Shown piece by piece: positions 36,220 through 47,804 of a stretch of DNA of 64,000 nucleotides (its first letter is position 1; every line of letters begins with the position of its first letter). Made by a program: the position numbers and the translations under genes. The DNA is from Cycas panzhihuaensis (Eukaryota > Cycadophyta), in NCBI GenBank assembly GCA_023213395.1, contig CM041465.1, positions 224,199,741-224,263,740 of the forward strand, read 5' to 3'. Below the pieces are notes generated by a model, which was not told where the DNA came from, made no database searches, and was given only the letters and a program-made list of their open reading frames with translations.

Positions 36220-36900
36220 TACCTATAAAGGTTAGGGTTCAATTTCATCAACTTTCATTCTTCCAACAATCCCAGATGTGGGTTTTCCTGTAATCTTGGT
36301 GAGACTCAAGTCATTTATTGAATTCAAATCTTTATTAGATTTTGAGCAAAGATCATCAGACTCATTTCCATTTGCTTTAGGAATATCATTTGAGTCTATG
36401 TGAGGATTATCCTTACCAGAATCAGGCTAATTTTTGGCTTTCCTCTTTAGCTTCTTCCTTTGGTTCTTTGTCCTTCTTATACTCTTTTGCACTTGTTTAA
36501 AACTCTTTTCATATACTTCTACTAGAAAATTCTAGGTGTCTTCAGTTAAGTCAATATCTTAAAGAGTTTAGACAAGGAAGTGGTATGAAGGATGAAGGTT
36601 CTTCTTGTCGAAAGATGCAACCATTACATTAACTACTACCATGTTTATCTTTTTGAAGGTTACCTCCCCTTCTTCATTCATTGAAACTTTTCCAAGCACA
36701 ATGTTCCATAATCCTTTTATTCTAAAAACACATTCCATTTTAATTTTCCAAATCTGAAAATTGAATCCAATATATTTAGGCAAAACTATATTGGTATCTA
36801 TTACCCAATGTTCATTCTTTTGTGGCACAAAGGTAATGACCTCACCTAACTCTATATTGTGTAGCTAAGATGAGCAAGAGAACATTCCCCAAAATTTTTG
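36220..36900 (-). pseudogene. E5 gag-like region
   Basis: The open part at 36568-36828 contains KYIGFNFQIWKIKMECVFRI followed by KGLWNIV, the KLxGxNYxxWxxxMxxxL...LW pattern of copia gag. Downstream (36220-36560) is a Lys-rich and then Asp/Ser/Asn-rich stretch (KRKAKN*PDSGKDNPHIDSN, DLNSINDLSLTKITGKPTSG), which is not typical gag. TAG stops interrupt it. The start is uncertain because sequence continues open before the Met. Confidence 0.55.
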
Positions 36901-37029
36901 TCTTCATAGCTATGATAAGCCAAATATCTCTAACAAATAATTTGTCCTTCTTGCCTTACTATCAATCAAATTTTGATTGAAATCTTCTTTACTTATCTTA
37001 GACAAATTTAAAGTCATAAGGGATGGCAA

Positions 37030-38760
37030 CAAAACATCTTCTCATAAGGTAATTAATATAGGCCACACTATTGCTGAGAGTGATAGGTTATGTGAGACAC
37101 TAGGAGCTCCCATAATACATCACAAATCGTATTAAAGCCTCATACATCAAAAGTAGTCATGTTAGATGCTTCTACTTCACATGAAATAGACAAAATATAT
37201 CATGTTGCAAGAAATCTGGAGGTTGAAAAATTGTTAACTAATAGGACAGATCTCACTATAACTATTGTTGAAGAGACACTACAAAATCATCAAGTAATAA
37301 TAGTTTGCTAAAAATGCCTGCTAATAAAGCTCTGCTAACTATGGTATGCATTTTAGCAAGTACAAAATTATTATTATCTGTAATATACAAAATTTCCTAA
37401 ATAGTTATTACCACTGGAAGATGTTCCTATTATGGGTCTTGGAAAAGAATTCCAATATCCCAAAGTTTAGCAAGGTAGAAATCTCTTTCCTTCTCCAAAT
37501 TATCTACAAAAAACTTTAGTTCTATGATCTATTCATTCATGGATTGAACCTGTGCTTAACTTGAACAATAAAAACATCAAGGAAGAGGATAACGTGGATA
37601 CAATTATCCTTAATAATCAAACTCTCCTTATCCTGTAAAACTCAGACTTAGCTGGCACCCAATAACTTCAAAAAATTATTCTTATATAGTACCCCATATA
37701 CAAGTATGAATACTATAGTAGAGCTCACATATAAGTACTATACATTGAAGATATCTCCACTGTGTGAAGATAGACCTGTATACATGGCATTCTATGAAGA
37801 GAACCAGGATGAAAGATAGCAACTCTAATGCATAGACCTGGAAGGCTTTGGAAATGATATCATCATGATGAGAAAAATGATTTCAACATAGTAGCTATAT
37901 ATGTGAGGGCTTTAACCATTTCAGTAGAACCTCCTTTAAATATTAACCCAGATGACAAGTTATATGCTGGTCAAGTGAATGCTTAGACTATAAGATAAAT
38001 GCTAGTCAAGGGCAAGTGGATGTTGGAAATGCTCAAAATGTCAACACACGAATGGTATACAGAATCAGAACAGGACCTTAATAGACCTCAAGAAAGTATA
38101 AATGAATTGAATGTTCCACCTAAACAAACCAGGGAAAGGAGATAAGCTTCTTTAGTGGAATTAACATTGCATATAGAAATGGAGCACAACCCAAATTGCA
38201 GAATCTATATAAGTCATTCTTATTATTATGCATAAGCCTATCAACTACCTTGCTCGTAGAGGACATCCATGGAAACTCAATTATCCTTCATTCTTTATAG
38301 TTTTTTATTAGACCAAATATTCCAAACTCTTGAAGTTCTTCATAAGAACTATCACCAATGTGGGCCCTCTTATGCTGACTTATAGAGCCAAGGTGATTTC
38401 TCCAAATGGCGTGATGGTTGATAATACTTGAGTAAATGTCTTCAACAACAAACATCTTGATCCAAGGTTTCTCTGCACCATAGTTTATGATTTACTTTTA
38501 CTCAACCTAAGCCTTATATTATTGGTGATTGTACTGCGAGTCTAGAAATGAAGCTTGGTATGCTAGACAAACCTTTGTTAATAATAGAGTATCTAAATCC
38601 TCTATTAGCTTAGAAGGAGAGATGCTTAAAAGGAGTAATCTGGACAGCTCACAAATAAAACCTCCTCACAATAAGCCCATGCAATAACAATTCTTCTATC
38701 TTAATGGTCATAAAATGTAAAGGAGTATTTACCTTTTTCATCCCAATATTTACTTGGAAC
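37030..38760. other. E5 interior of unknown origin
   Basis: About 1.7 kb between the E5 gag and PBS that matches no retroelement domain I know. Plus-strand frames near 37740-38150 stay partly open (CEDRPVYMAFYEENQDER; KGKWMLEMLKMSTHEWYTES) with TAG interruptions. This could be captured host sequence or an eroded second ORF. Confidence 0.3.
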
Positions 38761-39121
38761 TAGTAGAAATCTAGGGTTTCACCAAGCCCTAAATCAACTA
38801 GCAAACACAGGCAGGGGGATTTCCATGGACACGTTATAAAAAATACTAATCTAATAAACAACCTTGAACATCAATTCTTAAAACAACTTTAATGTCATTG
38901 CTTCCCCATACATATTGGCCTCAATCTCCAAGATAAATGATAACACAATAAAGAAGTGATATTACTTGGCACATGAGGCCTTGAACCTTCTCTTTTAATT
39001 TGATCTCCAAATTTGGTAACTAACTTAACAGAGCCACCTCCTTGCTTGAACACTTTGTCCTTTGTTGGACTTCTTCTCTCTTAATCTTCTTCTTATTGCA
39101 GGATGGCCTGCTCCAATACCA

Positions 39122-39503
39122 TGTTAGATTTTAACACGGAAATTATTCAACTCCAATAATATCAATGAACAGAGCAATGTCTGTACTAACATAACAGAAA
39201 TAGATTATATTAGAATATTAATGCACCATATACTCAACATGAGTCCCAATGATGACTTATTTCTATACACTACCTCAACCACCTTTATATACAAAATAGG
39301 TGGGAGGACATACAAGAGAAGTAATGCATGTGGGACAATTGCCTTTAACTTAACCAATGACATTTTACCAATTAATGACCTTCTAACTTTCCACATAATA
39401 TTATTATAAGGTATGACTCCTAAACCTTAATACTTAGGACTATGACTATTGACTTTAAGACACTTTACTTAGACATATATAGATTAAACATTATATTCTA
39501 ACA
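39122..39503 (-). repeat. 5' LTR of E5
   Basis: 382 bp, TGTTAGATTTTAAC...ATTCTAACA on the plus strand, next to the PBS. Confidence 0.9.
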
Positions 39504-39508
39504 TACAT

Positions 39509-39645
39509 TAGGATACACATTTTATTTAGGATCAACCTCCATAACTTGGATTATTAAGAAATAGAATACAATCTCTGTGTCTATTACAAAAGTAGGATAT
39601 AAAGTAATAGTAGTATGTACATATTGAATAGTTTGGTTATGACAT
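39509..39645 (+). pseudogene. E4 RNase H, middle part
   Basis: Continues the E4 frame after E5: GYTFYLGSTSITWIIKK*NT, then VSITKVGYK. It ends at VWL, where the Tat element inserted; gacat (39641-39645) is the target-site duplication. Confidence 0.8.
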
Positions 39646-42221
39646 TGTTTCCTACGGGAATGGATACGAATCAACGACCTGTAAGTGTGTATGTTTCTCG
39701 CATTGTCATCGCTTTCATTTGATGAGTGGTTGCTTGCATGTCTGCATATGTGTGGCTTTGTAGGTGACTTTGTCCTCGTCTACACTTATTTCAGCCTATG
39801 ACGACTATAGCAGGGGCACACTCCTAGTGAGTGTGGCACCCTAGTGGCCACTCCACTTCCCGCATTCTGCCCTCCTCGCTCCAAGATCCACTCAGTTTGT
39901 GCCACCTCTGCCCGTGTGATGACCCGTCATCGTTTGGTCAACTTACCACACTATTTGAGCCCTATTTTTACTCTGTTGGACCCGTTTGTTGGCTTGTTTA
40001 CCCCTGGGTAGGTATCTCAGCCCTCTATTGGCCCTTTTTGTCATCTGCCCCCAACCTAGGCTTGCTGGCCGGGCCTATTTTTACCTCTAGGTTCGTATCG
40101 CGGCGATTTTCGAGATACCGCCAGATATCACGCATCATGAGTTTGTGGCTGATTTAATCGCTCTAATTTATTTTTTAAAATCTGCCATGGCAATTTCGCA
40201 TTTATTGCGAAACTGCCACATGGCTCACGACTTAACTCTCTTCCAGTCGCGCCCTAATCGCTCGCTTTAGGGTTTGGGTTGAGTACTTAAGTCATTTTTG
40301 ACTCATTTTTGAGAACTTTTTTGCTCACTTTTGGATTGCTCCTCAAGGAAACAACGTTGTGCTCTGCTCTTCTCTGATGCCTTGCTGCTACTACAAGACC
40401 TGCGTCTCCACAAAGACCCAGCTCTCCTTCGGTGTGGCTATGACATCTTCCCAGCCCCTCACACACCTTAGAGAGGGTCCCTTGGAGAGATTTTAGTGGA
40501 TTCTTGCCCCGGGCAGCCTTCAAGCGTTCCAAGTGCAGGTGTTCTCCTTCCAACTTCCTTAGCAGGGCCCCAAACCTGCTACACCATAGATCTGGGCTGA
40601 TTTCTCAGCCCCTCCTCGCCATCTCTTGGCTGAGGCAAGCCCCCTGCCTCTCCCGCTCAGGTATTTCTTGATTTGAATTGCTTTTCTTGTGATATTTATG
40701 CTCCATCTTGCTTGCTCCTTGCTTGTCTTTGTGAGTTTGGTTTTCTTCCTTTTTGTGGGCTGTTTTACTTCTGTCCTAGCGCCTCTTACCTGCGTTTGTT
40801 GCTTAAGGCAGCGGTGTTGAGGGTTAGCATAGGGTTTGGGAAGGAGCTGGGTGGATTCTGTACCACCTTCCATGCTCCTCAAGTGGCTTTAAGCCCCCCA
40901 AATCCTCCCTCTTGCCTCGTGATGTCCTTGGCATATAAACAAGGGTTTGTTGGCCCTCTCTTAGCCACTAAAATCAGTGTTGTCACACGTTGTAGCGCTG
41001 GTTTGAGGGCTTAGGTTCAGGTTTGGGCAACTCACGTAAGTCCCAACCGCTAGTCCTTGTCCAACTTTCTTCCCGGCAGCCTGGTTTGCTCCTCATAGCA
41101 TCCCGGTTCGTCGTAGGTGTTCTTTGGCTCCTCTACAACCTTGTTGCCATGTCCAGCCATCTCTCTTGGCCTTGCCCTCGCTGCCTTGTGGCTCTTGGGG
41201 GGAGGTTAGGGTGTTATTTGCGGGAGGTGGGCCACTCTGAGGCTTACCAGTCATTTACCTTTACTTGGGTTACCCTCTTTTACGTACTTTCATCATTGGG
41301 TTGATACTAACATATGTGCGTATAGATTCTTATTTGCATTATATAGATATATGTTGTTAGAATCTCGTATTGCATGTTAGTATCCTTTCTCCGGAAAGGG
41401 GGGGGTTGTCATTGCTTGCAGGTGGTTAGAGAGCGCGAAGGATATCGTCTGTTAGCTCCGTTGCCGGTAAGTGCTCTCATGTACATCGTACTTTCTTACT
41501 TCTTCAGTTATTAGTATTTACTTCTTTTCTTTCCTTGGCATTGCATTTAGTATTTTTCTGGGGAATGTAAGGGAGCCCCTCTTCCAAATCTTCCATAATG
41601 CTCTGCATCCAATGCATCGCGTGGAGTAGTTTGGTGTCCCTCGAGAAGGTCCTCATCACGCACGCCCTTGGTCTAGGTGCATACCTTACTCTACCTTGCT
41701 ACCTTTTTTTCCTTTTGGATTCCTTTCTTAATAATTAACACATTGGAAAACAAAAGGGAAATTTGACTTTGTTCTTTAGTTATGCTTTATTTGTTTTATT
41801 ACTTGCATATTTGTTACCCATAGGAAAGGCTATAGGAACCGCCCTTTCGCCTTTCCTCCTCTCCTTAATCCGCGCAAGTTTCTTACCTCCCGCATTGCTT
41901 GTGTACCCAGTTAGCTTGTCTAGGCACACCTGTGATCTATCTTTCTTGGATCTTCTCCTTCCCCTTTCGGCCATCCAAGGTTGGGAGGATCCTGTCCTTA
42001 GGTCAACCCAGGCTAGCCCTACGCCTCTTCGCCCTTTGTCCGAAGTGGTGGAGGATCACTTTTTAGTAGCCATATTCCATTGCAGGTCCCGAACTCGCGC
42101 TCCCAAGACGGGCGCCTTCTGCGTGGTAATTACTTTCCTCATAGGTCTCTCCTTCGATTATATCATCACCCACTCTTACCACACCTATTAGTTAGGTAGC
42201 TATCCCATGACGCGAGGCCCA
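39646..42221 (+). repeat. 5' LTR of the Tat element
   Basis: 2576 bp, TGTTTCCTACGGG...GAGGCCCA. A TATA-like catataaac at 40931-40939 is a candidate promoter. Open frames inside it are not conserved genes. It has a 20-bp segment (39820-39839) absent from the 3' LTR, flanked by ggcac repeats, and several smaller indels near 40050-40150. Confidence 0.9.
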
Positions 42222-42222
42222 C

Positions 42223-42240
42223 TGGTGACCATACTGGGGA
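42223..42240 (+). other. Tat primer-binding site
   Basis: tggtgaccatactgggga starts two bases after the LTR end. It is the TGGYGAC...TGGGGA type seen in Tat-like elements and differs from the initiator-Met type used by the copia elements here. The exact tRNA is not determined. Confidence 0.65.
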
Positions 42241-43552
42241 CTGCCAGTAAGGGAGCTAGTTTCTGCTCTCTTCCGTTGGTTTCGCTACCTTCTTGTGATC
42301 CTTTTATACCTATTTTGATCTCTACGTTGGGCAGCCCCCAACGCGTGTGCCTTACCGCTCTCTCTTTCCCTAATATTGTTGGTTGATCTTGCATGCGATG
42401 CTTTTCTCGTCGCTTGCGCGGTCTACCTCCATTGTTAGAAGACCCCGAGTATCGCCTTCTTCCTTTGTCAGATTTTGATCTGACTATGGAGGGATACTCT
42501 TTGATTGGGCCTACCACACTTCAACCTTAGAAACCCATGCTTTTCCTTCCTCTATTCCCGGGTCTACCCAAGAGGGTGAAGAACCCCTTTATTACCCAAA
42601 TGACCAACATCTCTCACTCGATGTCCATCCCTCTACCCATACCGTAGAAGGATCCGCTCCTCTTGAGACTTCACGTAGTTGGTGACTCTTATGAGGAGCA
42701 TTCCGAGGAACCTACTTTGTTCGAGGTCCGAGTTACCTCTTACAAGTATGTAGGAACCCCTCCCATCGACGTAGTTGAAGCTCTCAACGAGTGTCACCGC
42801 GCAGCACACTTACAACCGCGTCTTGGATGGCTTGAGGGTGCCCTCCGTGGAGGAGCCTCTTCCTCTTCCGCTCCTCCCCCACACACCTCATCCTCATCTA
42901 CTCTTCCTTTGATAACAAATCCCTTTGTGCCTGTGCATGTGTCCCGCTCCTTTCCTATTCCTGCAGTGGGGGCATGTATCGCGCCTTCCATTTCTCATCG
43001 AGGTCCTAGTATTTCAGGGTCTCCCCGTGGTGTGTCTTTCCCTCAATTAAAGGTTAGCATACCCGTCCCTAACCAAACCAATGTGCCATCCCCTAATGTG
43101 GCGCATACCATCCCTAGTAGGCCTGGCAGTCCTACTAGCCTTCCGACCACTAGTCATGTGGGATCCACTCCCACACATCCTCAAAACTAACACGTTGGTG
43201 CTTCCTTCTACATTCCCAAAGGGTATACTTCTCACCAAAGGTGGTAGAGGAAGCCGTCTCCCAGTTTATGGGGTGGGTCCGCTACACCCATATGGGGTCG
43301 CTCCACCTACGGGTGGCCCGTATGGGCAAAAACCTGGTTCCACATCCGTCTTGCCCGTCATCCAATGCAATCTCATTCGTTGTGCCTTCGCAAGGGAACC
43401 TGACTCCCTTCTAAGGCACCTACCCCTACGCCTCTTTCCAGCAAGGTGCGTTTCCTCAAGGAGGGATAGGTGTTCCACCCCCATCTGCTCCTTGTTCATT
43501 ACCTACTACGACATTTGTTGACCCTACGGTTTAGGCAAGGGCACGCCCCTTC
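42241..43552 (+). pseudogene. Tat leader and broken gag N-terminal region
   Basis: The first 400 bp are leader. A frame at 42663-43190 gives a protein with VVEALNECHRAAHLQPRLGW and a Ser/Pro-rich tail. A different frame near 43400-43552 gives YASFQQGAFPQGGIGVPPP and runs into the gag core with a TAG in TVQARARPF. The low-complexity, proline-rich N-terminus and at least one frameshift fit a decayed gag start; a separate 5' ORF is the alternative. Confidence 0.55.
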
Positions 43553-44725
43553 ATGGACTTTAGGTCAACACCTCTTTCCATTGAGGCGTTAAGAACCAAT
43601 CTACTGCCTCATTCCCCTGAAGTTCCTAGATTCGATGGAACTTCGTCGTAAGTCCCGGTAGAGCATGTGCGTAGTTTTTCTATGGCATGCATCGATTACT
43701 GGGCTTACGACTACATTTTAATGAAATTATTCCCGCGATCCTTGCAGGGCGACGCCCTCAAGTGGTTCTACCATCTCCCTGCCCATTCTATCCATTCATT
43801 CCAGCAATTGGTGGACGAGTTCATCAACTATTTTGATGTAGCCCGTCCATTCGAGAGCGGAATAAAGTCGTTTCTTTCGCTCAAACAAGGTCACGATGAG
43901 ATGAATCGTGACTTTGTGCAGCGATTCCACGACTTGCTTCACTCCACTAAGGCAACATTGCCCGAGGAGCTAAAGCGAGACATTTCGGTCAACACACTTC
44001 ATCCCGAAGTTCATGTGGAGGTCCTGAAGATGGGGGCGACCACATGTGACTCCGCGATCGCCAAGTGTTTGGCGTTGGAGGCTATTGAGATCCAAGTTGG
44101 TCTCAAGAAACCTCTTAAGCCCTCACAACGCCGTGAGGCACCACCCCCAACTAAGGATACCAAACCTTCACAACCTACCCGGTCTTCCTCTCATCCGACT
44201 GAGAGGACTTTGGACCCTCTCATATCGGCCATACGCTCATTCGAGCGTACGATGAAGGAACTCAAACTTCAGGCTCCTTCGTCCCCTACATCCAATAAAC
44301 AAGTCCAACAAAGAATCCAAGCTCCTCTCCCTAGGAATGGAAGTGCCCAGTCCTCTCAAGCGAGAAGGTCAGACCACCCTCCACTTGAGAAGAAGTGGTG
44401 CTCCATTCATAGGAAGTGCTTCCACGATGATTCGCGTTGTAGGGCCCAGCATCCCAAGGATGCCCCTCGACACGATTCTTCCCCTAAACGGGCCTCAAGG
44501 CCTAATTTGGATCAACCAGTTCACAAGGATCTGTTCCCTAAACATGGGGAACACGATCGCAACACCCAAACTAAGAGCAACCGAAACCGAGGAAGATCGC
44601 CTGATCCCCGTCCTTCCCACGACAAAGGGAAGGGTGCCCGGAACTCGTCTTCTTCCTCTCGTTCTCCTAGCTGTCGCACCCCGTTGCCTTCACGACCCCG
44701 GAACAAGGGGAAGAAGGTGATCTAG
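43553..44725 (+). pseudogene. Tat gag (Retrotrans_gag domain and zinc knuckle)
   Basis: Capsid protein of the element. From Met 43553 the frame is MDFRSTPLSIEALRTNLLPH...PRFDGTSS, then a TAA stop (43649-43651), then VPVEHVRSFSMACIDYWAYD. The gag domain follows: LFPRSLQGDALKWFYHLP, SFQQLVDEFINYF, then the SLKQGHDEMNRDFVQRFHDL block. After a Ser/Pro/Lys-rich linker a CX2HX4HX4C zinc-binding motif is seen (CSIHRKCFHDDSRC, near 44400-44442). The tail is Arg/Lys/Ser-rich and ends at 44725. Apart from the upstream stop the 352-residue part is open. Confidence 0.85.
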
Positions 44726-44941
44726 TTGCTTGAAGTAACTCCTACTTACGCCCTTACGCGATCTCAAGCCGCCAAGGAAGCAGCGAGAGCTTCCTGTTCT
44801 TCCGCTCCTTCCGGCCCTCTTCCATAGAACCTTCCTCTAGAAATACCTCTCTTTCCTAAGGCTATTCCTGTACGCCCAAGTCATTATGATTTTTGAAGGG
44901 CACTTACCCAGCCTACCGCGAAGGGTAAGCCCTTCTCCATC

Positions 44942-45472
44942 ATGGATGAGCTTCATACTATCGCCGTAGGAATGTCCTTGATGGACGTTTTGAGGAGTTG
45001 TCCCAAGCAGCGGGCCCTCCTCCTGGAAGCTTTAGGATCGAGTGATGCGCCTGTCCATGCTTTGGGTGTCACCCAAGGTTGTGGACCCGTTATCTCATTT
45101 GATCCTAAGGATCTTCCTCCCGCCGGTGAAAGGGAACGTCAGTGGAACTTCCCATTCACTATCACTATAGATACACCTGATTGTACCCTTCGAAGGACTG
45201 TTATCGACAATGATTCTTTTGTCAATGCCATGCCCTTGCGTGTCATACAAGAGCTTGGTATCTCCACCTTGGAACCCGTTCCCTGGCGATGCCAAGGTTA
45301 TGACGATAGCGAGAAGACCCCTTTGGGATCTGTCGCGATTCCGCTCACCCTTGAGGGAAAGACCGTTCTTGCCGACGTTGTAGTCCTCGACGTCGACGTG
45401 GATTATAACCTCCTTCTAGGTCATCCATGGCTCGACCAAATGGGAGTCGTGTGCTCGACTCTTTGGGGATAA
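44942..45472 (+). pseudogene. Tat aspartic protease, active-site Gly lost
   Basis: Processes gag-pol. The 176-residue frame contains ITIDTPDCTLRRTVIDNDSF followed by VNAMPLRVI: the expected DNGS active-site loop reads DNDS, so Gly is replaced by Asp. The second hallmark, VVLDVDVDYNLLLGHPWLDQ followed by MGVVCSTL, is intact. Gag (ends 44725) and this frame are separated by about 200 bp with stops, so the join is either eroded or relied on recoding or splicing. Confidence 0.8.
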
Positions 45473-45517
45473 CTTAAATTCGGCCCACCATGCATAAATG
45501 AGAGTGATTCCCCGCGA

Positions 45518-46048
45518 ATGCCCATTTACCAAACAAACTTGTTCTACCGCCTAAGAAACCCAGGTCCTTCCACGCATGCCTTGGCTTGCTCTATTGGTAT
45601 ACCTAACCCATCCGAAGAAGATCTCGCATCTTCTTCCCCTAGTCTCACGCGGTTCGCCCCTATTGGCGTTGGGAGTTATAGGTACCTTGCTTCGTTTAGT
45701 GACGATGAGTCACTCGACGAAGACGAGGATCGCCTTCACCCCGTCTCTTTCCTCTATGCTAGTAGGTCACACCCGTCTCGTTCTAGGTCCCCATCTAGGA
45801 TCCCTCTCGTTGGTGAGGCTAGCTATTCATGCGTGTCCCATGTCACCGCTCGTGTTGACCTGCCCGTCATCAGTTCTTCTTCTTCATTACCCCCCATAGG
45901 TAATGACTTTGAAGAATTACCTTTCGCTCCTTCCGAGGAGCATCTTCTTGGCTTTCCTTCAGATTCCCGCGAGGAAGTTGAGCAACCCGACGACCATCAC
46001 GGTCCCTGCTGTTTTACTCCCTCCAAAGGCTTCCTCTACTTGAAGTAA
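45518..46048 (+). other. Tat linker between protease and RT
   Basis: An open stretch of 176 codons, acidic and Ser/Pro-rich (SFSDDESLDEDEDR; SRSHPSRSRSPSR), ending in DHHGPCCFTPSKGFLYLK. Tat elements usually have a variable spacer here. It is probably part of the ancestral polyprotein. Confidence 0.55.
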
Positions 46049-46307
46049 GGTCATCCATGGGGTGGATTACTGAGGATGACGAAGCCTCGCTGAGCATCTG
46101 GCGGGTTTTGCGCCCAACTTGCCTTCCGGGTCACCACAGCTTGGTCACCGTAAGATCCTCGCGATTGGATCCACGCTGCCAACCGATCCTGCCTCCTATT
46201 CCTCCTCCTCCTGCTGATCTTGCCCTCTCCACTTCGAGGAGGGCAATGCCATGTGCATGGGGCAACCCAAGACATAGTCTTGGCCCCGCAAGGTCATTAA
46301 GGTCGGG

Positions 46308-47804
46308 TTGGAATGTTCTGGTGAGATAAGGGAGTACTCCCTTCTATTCCAGGAGTTCCGAGACGTGTTCGCATGGGATTATGCTGACATGAAGGGAATT
46401 GACCCCTCCATTGTCACTCATAACCTCACCACCATTCCTGGCGCCACCACCAGGCGCTGTAAGCAAGATCCCTTCACCAAGCTCTGCCTGGCCAAAATGG
46501 AGGTTGAGAAGCTTCTGGATGCTGGGCTTATCACTTCCATTGACTACCCTAAGTGGGTCTCCAACATTATCCCCGTTGCTAAAAAAAACGGGGCAATTCG
46601 TATATGTGTCGATTTTTGCGACATCAATAATGCTTGTCCCAAAGACAATTTCCCGTTACCCTTCCTCGATCAAATCATCAATCGCACCACTGGATTTGAA
46701 GTGATGTCCTTAATGGACGGCTTCTCCGGCTATAACCAAATTCAGATTTCTCCCGAAGACCGCCATAAGATGGCCTTCACTACTCCTTGGGGTACCTTCG
46801 CCTATAAGGCAATGCCCTTTGGCCTTAAGAATGCAGGTGCTACTTACCAAAGAGCCATGCATTTCATTTTCCATGACCTCATTGATAACATGTTGGAGGT
46901 CTTCATGGACGATATGATGGGTCTCTCCCGCGTTAGGGCCCATCACTCTTCCGACTTGCGCGCCATCTTTTCACGATGCTGCAAGTATCACGTCAGTCTA
47001 AATCCGCTCAAGTGTGTGTTTGTCGTTACCTCGGGTAAACTCCTTGGTTTCCTTGTATCCAAACCAGGAATTCAGATTGACCCTGACAAAGTTAGGGCAA
47101 TCCTTGACATGCTGCCACCTAGAACTCAATGACAGATTAAGTCGTTTCTAGGGAGGCTTGGTTTTCTTAGGCGCTTCTTAGCCGATTTCGCTGTGAGCGC
47201 TAAACCCCTCATGAACCTATTGAAGAAGGGAGCTCATTTTGCCTAGTTTGATAAGACCCAAAAGGCCTTCGAAGGACTTAAGGAAGCCCTAGTTTCCGCT
47301 CCTACATTGGCACCTCCTCGATTCAATAGGCCCTTCATCCTATACACCTCAGCGATTGACGAATCCTTTGGTGCTATGCTAGCTCAGGAGGATGACTCAG
47401 GAACTGAGAGAGCTATATATTTCATCAGTCGCACTCTCATGGCTACTGAGCTAAACTATTCTCCCACCGAGAAGGAATGCCTCTCCTTGGTCCATGCGAC
47501 CAAGAAGTTCAGGCACTACTTGCTCGACAATACCACCAAGGTGATCGTTCAATCTAATCCCTTGCAATACTTGCTAACTCGTTCGGATTTGACGGGTAGG
47601 GCTGGTCGTTGGGCTGTTCTACTCCAAGAATTCGACCTCCATATCGTTAACCAGAAATCAAAGAAGGGAATGATAGTGGCCGAGCAACTCACAGACGCCC
47701 CTACCCCTAACTCCTTTGGAGCTCCCATTGACGAGTCTCTCCCCGACGAGTCTATCTTGATGATTCAGGGAGCCTCTCCCCATCCACTCGTCGATGATGA
47801 ATAG
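46308..47804 (+). pseudogene. Tat reverse transcriptase and RNase H, two stops
   Basis: RT: FQEFRDVFAWDYADMKGIDP, WVSNIIPVAKKNGAIRICVD (RVCVDFRDLN block), SLMDGFSGYNQIQI, MPFGLKNAGATYQRAMH and the catalytic VFMDDMMG near 46900-46923 with both Asp kept. TGA at 47130-47132 (probably CGA Arg) and TAG near 47245 (TGG Trp, in HFAWFDKTQKAF) interrupt the join to RNase H. RNase H (47307-47804): FILYTSAIDESFGAMLAQED, SPTEKECLSLVHATKKFRHY; the third acidic residue in the usual KSDPLQYL reads QSNPLQYL (Asp to Asn). DNA synthesis from this copy is unlikely without complementation. Confidence 0.9.

Larger units (their letters stand above)
34923..39503 (-). mobile_element. LTR retrotransposon E5, gag-bearing, no recognisable pol
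   Basis: 4581 bp with 382-bp LTRs (34923-35304 and 39122-39503) and a perfect 5-bp duplication tacat (34918-34922 and 39504-39508). The PBS is left of the right LTR (minus strand TGGTATTGGAGCAGG) and the polypurine tract is right of the left LTR (minus strand ATTAAGGGGAAG), so transcription is leftward. Inside, a copia-like gag start is recognisable (36568-36828, minus), but I find no protease, integrase or RT in the 3.8-kb interior. About 36 differences between the two LTRs counted by eye. It is probably non-autonomous. Confidence 0.8.

Noticed and set aside
39205-39409. Overlapping plus and minus open frames of about 62 codons in the E5 LTR
   Set aside because: They lie inside an LTR and are broken in the partner LTR at 34923-35304.
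40267-40283. tttagggtttgggtt in the Tat LTR (also near 54220) as a telomere-type repeat
   Set aside because: A single TTTAGGG followed by a variant, not an array.
39831-42191. Several open frames inside the 5' LTR (and copies at 53757-56141)
   Set aside because: They lie in the LTR, are not conserved in frame between the two LTRs, and have no domain. The GC-rich base composition makes long chance frames.
44046-44720. Alternative-frame ORFs over gag and antisense ORFs over pol (e.g. 44337-44720, 46710-46946, 47658-48005)
   Set aside because: Shadows of gag and pol in other frames; no motifs of their own.
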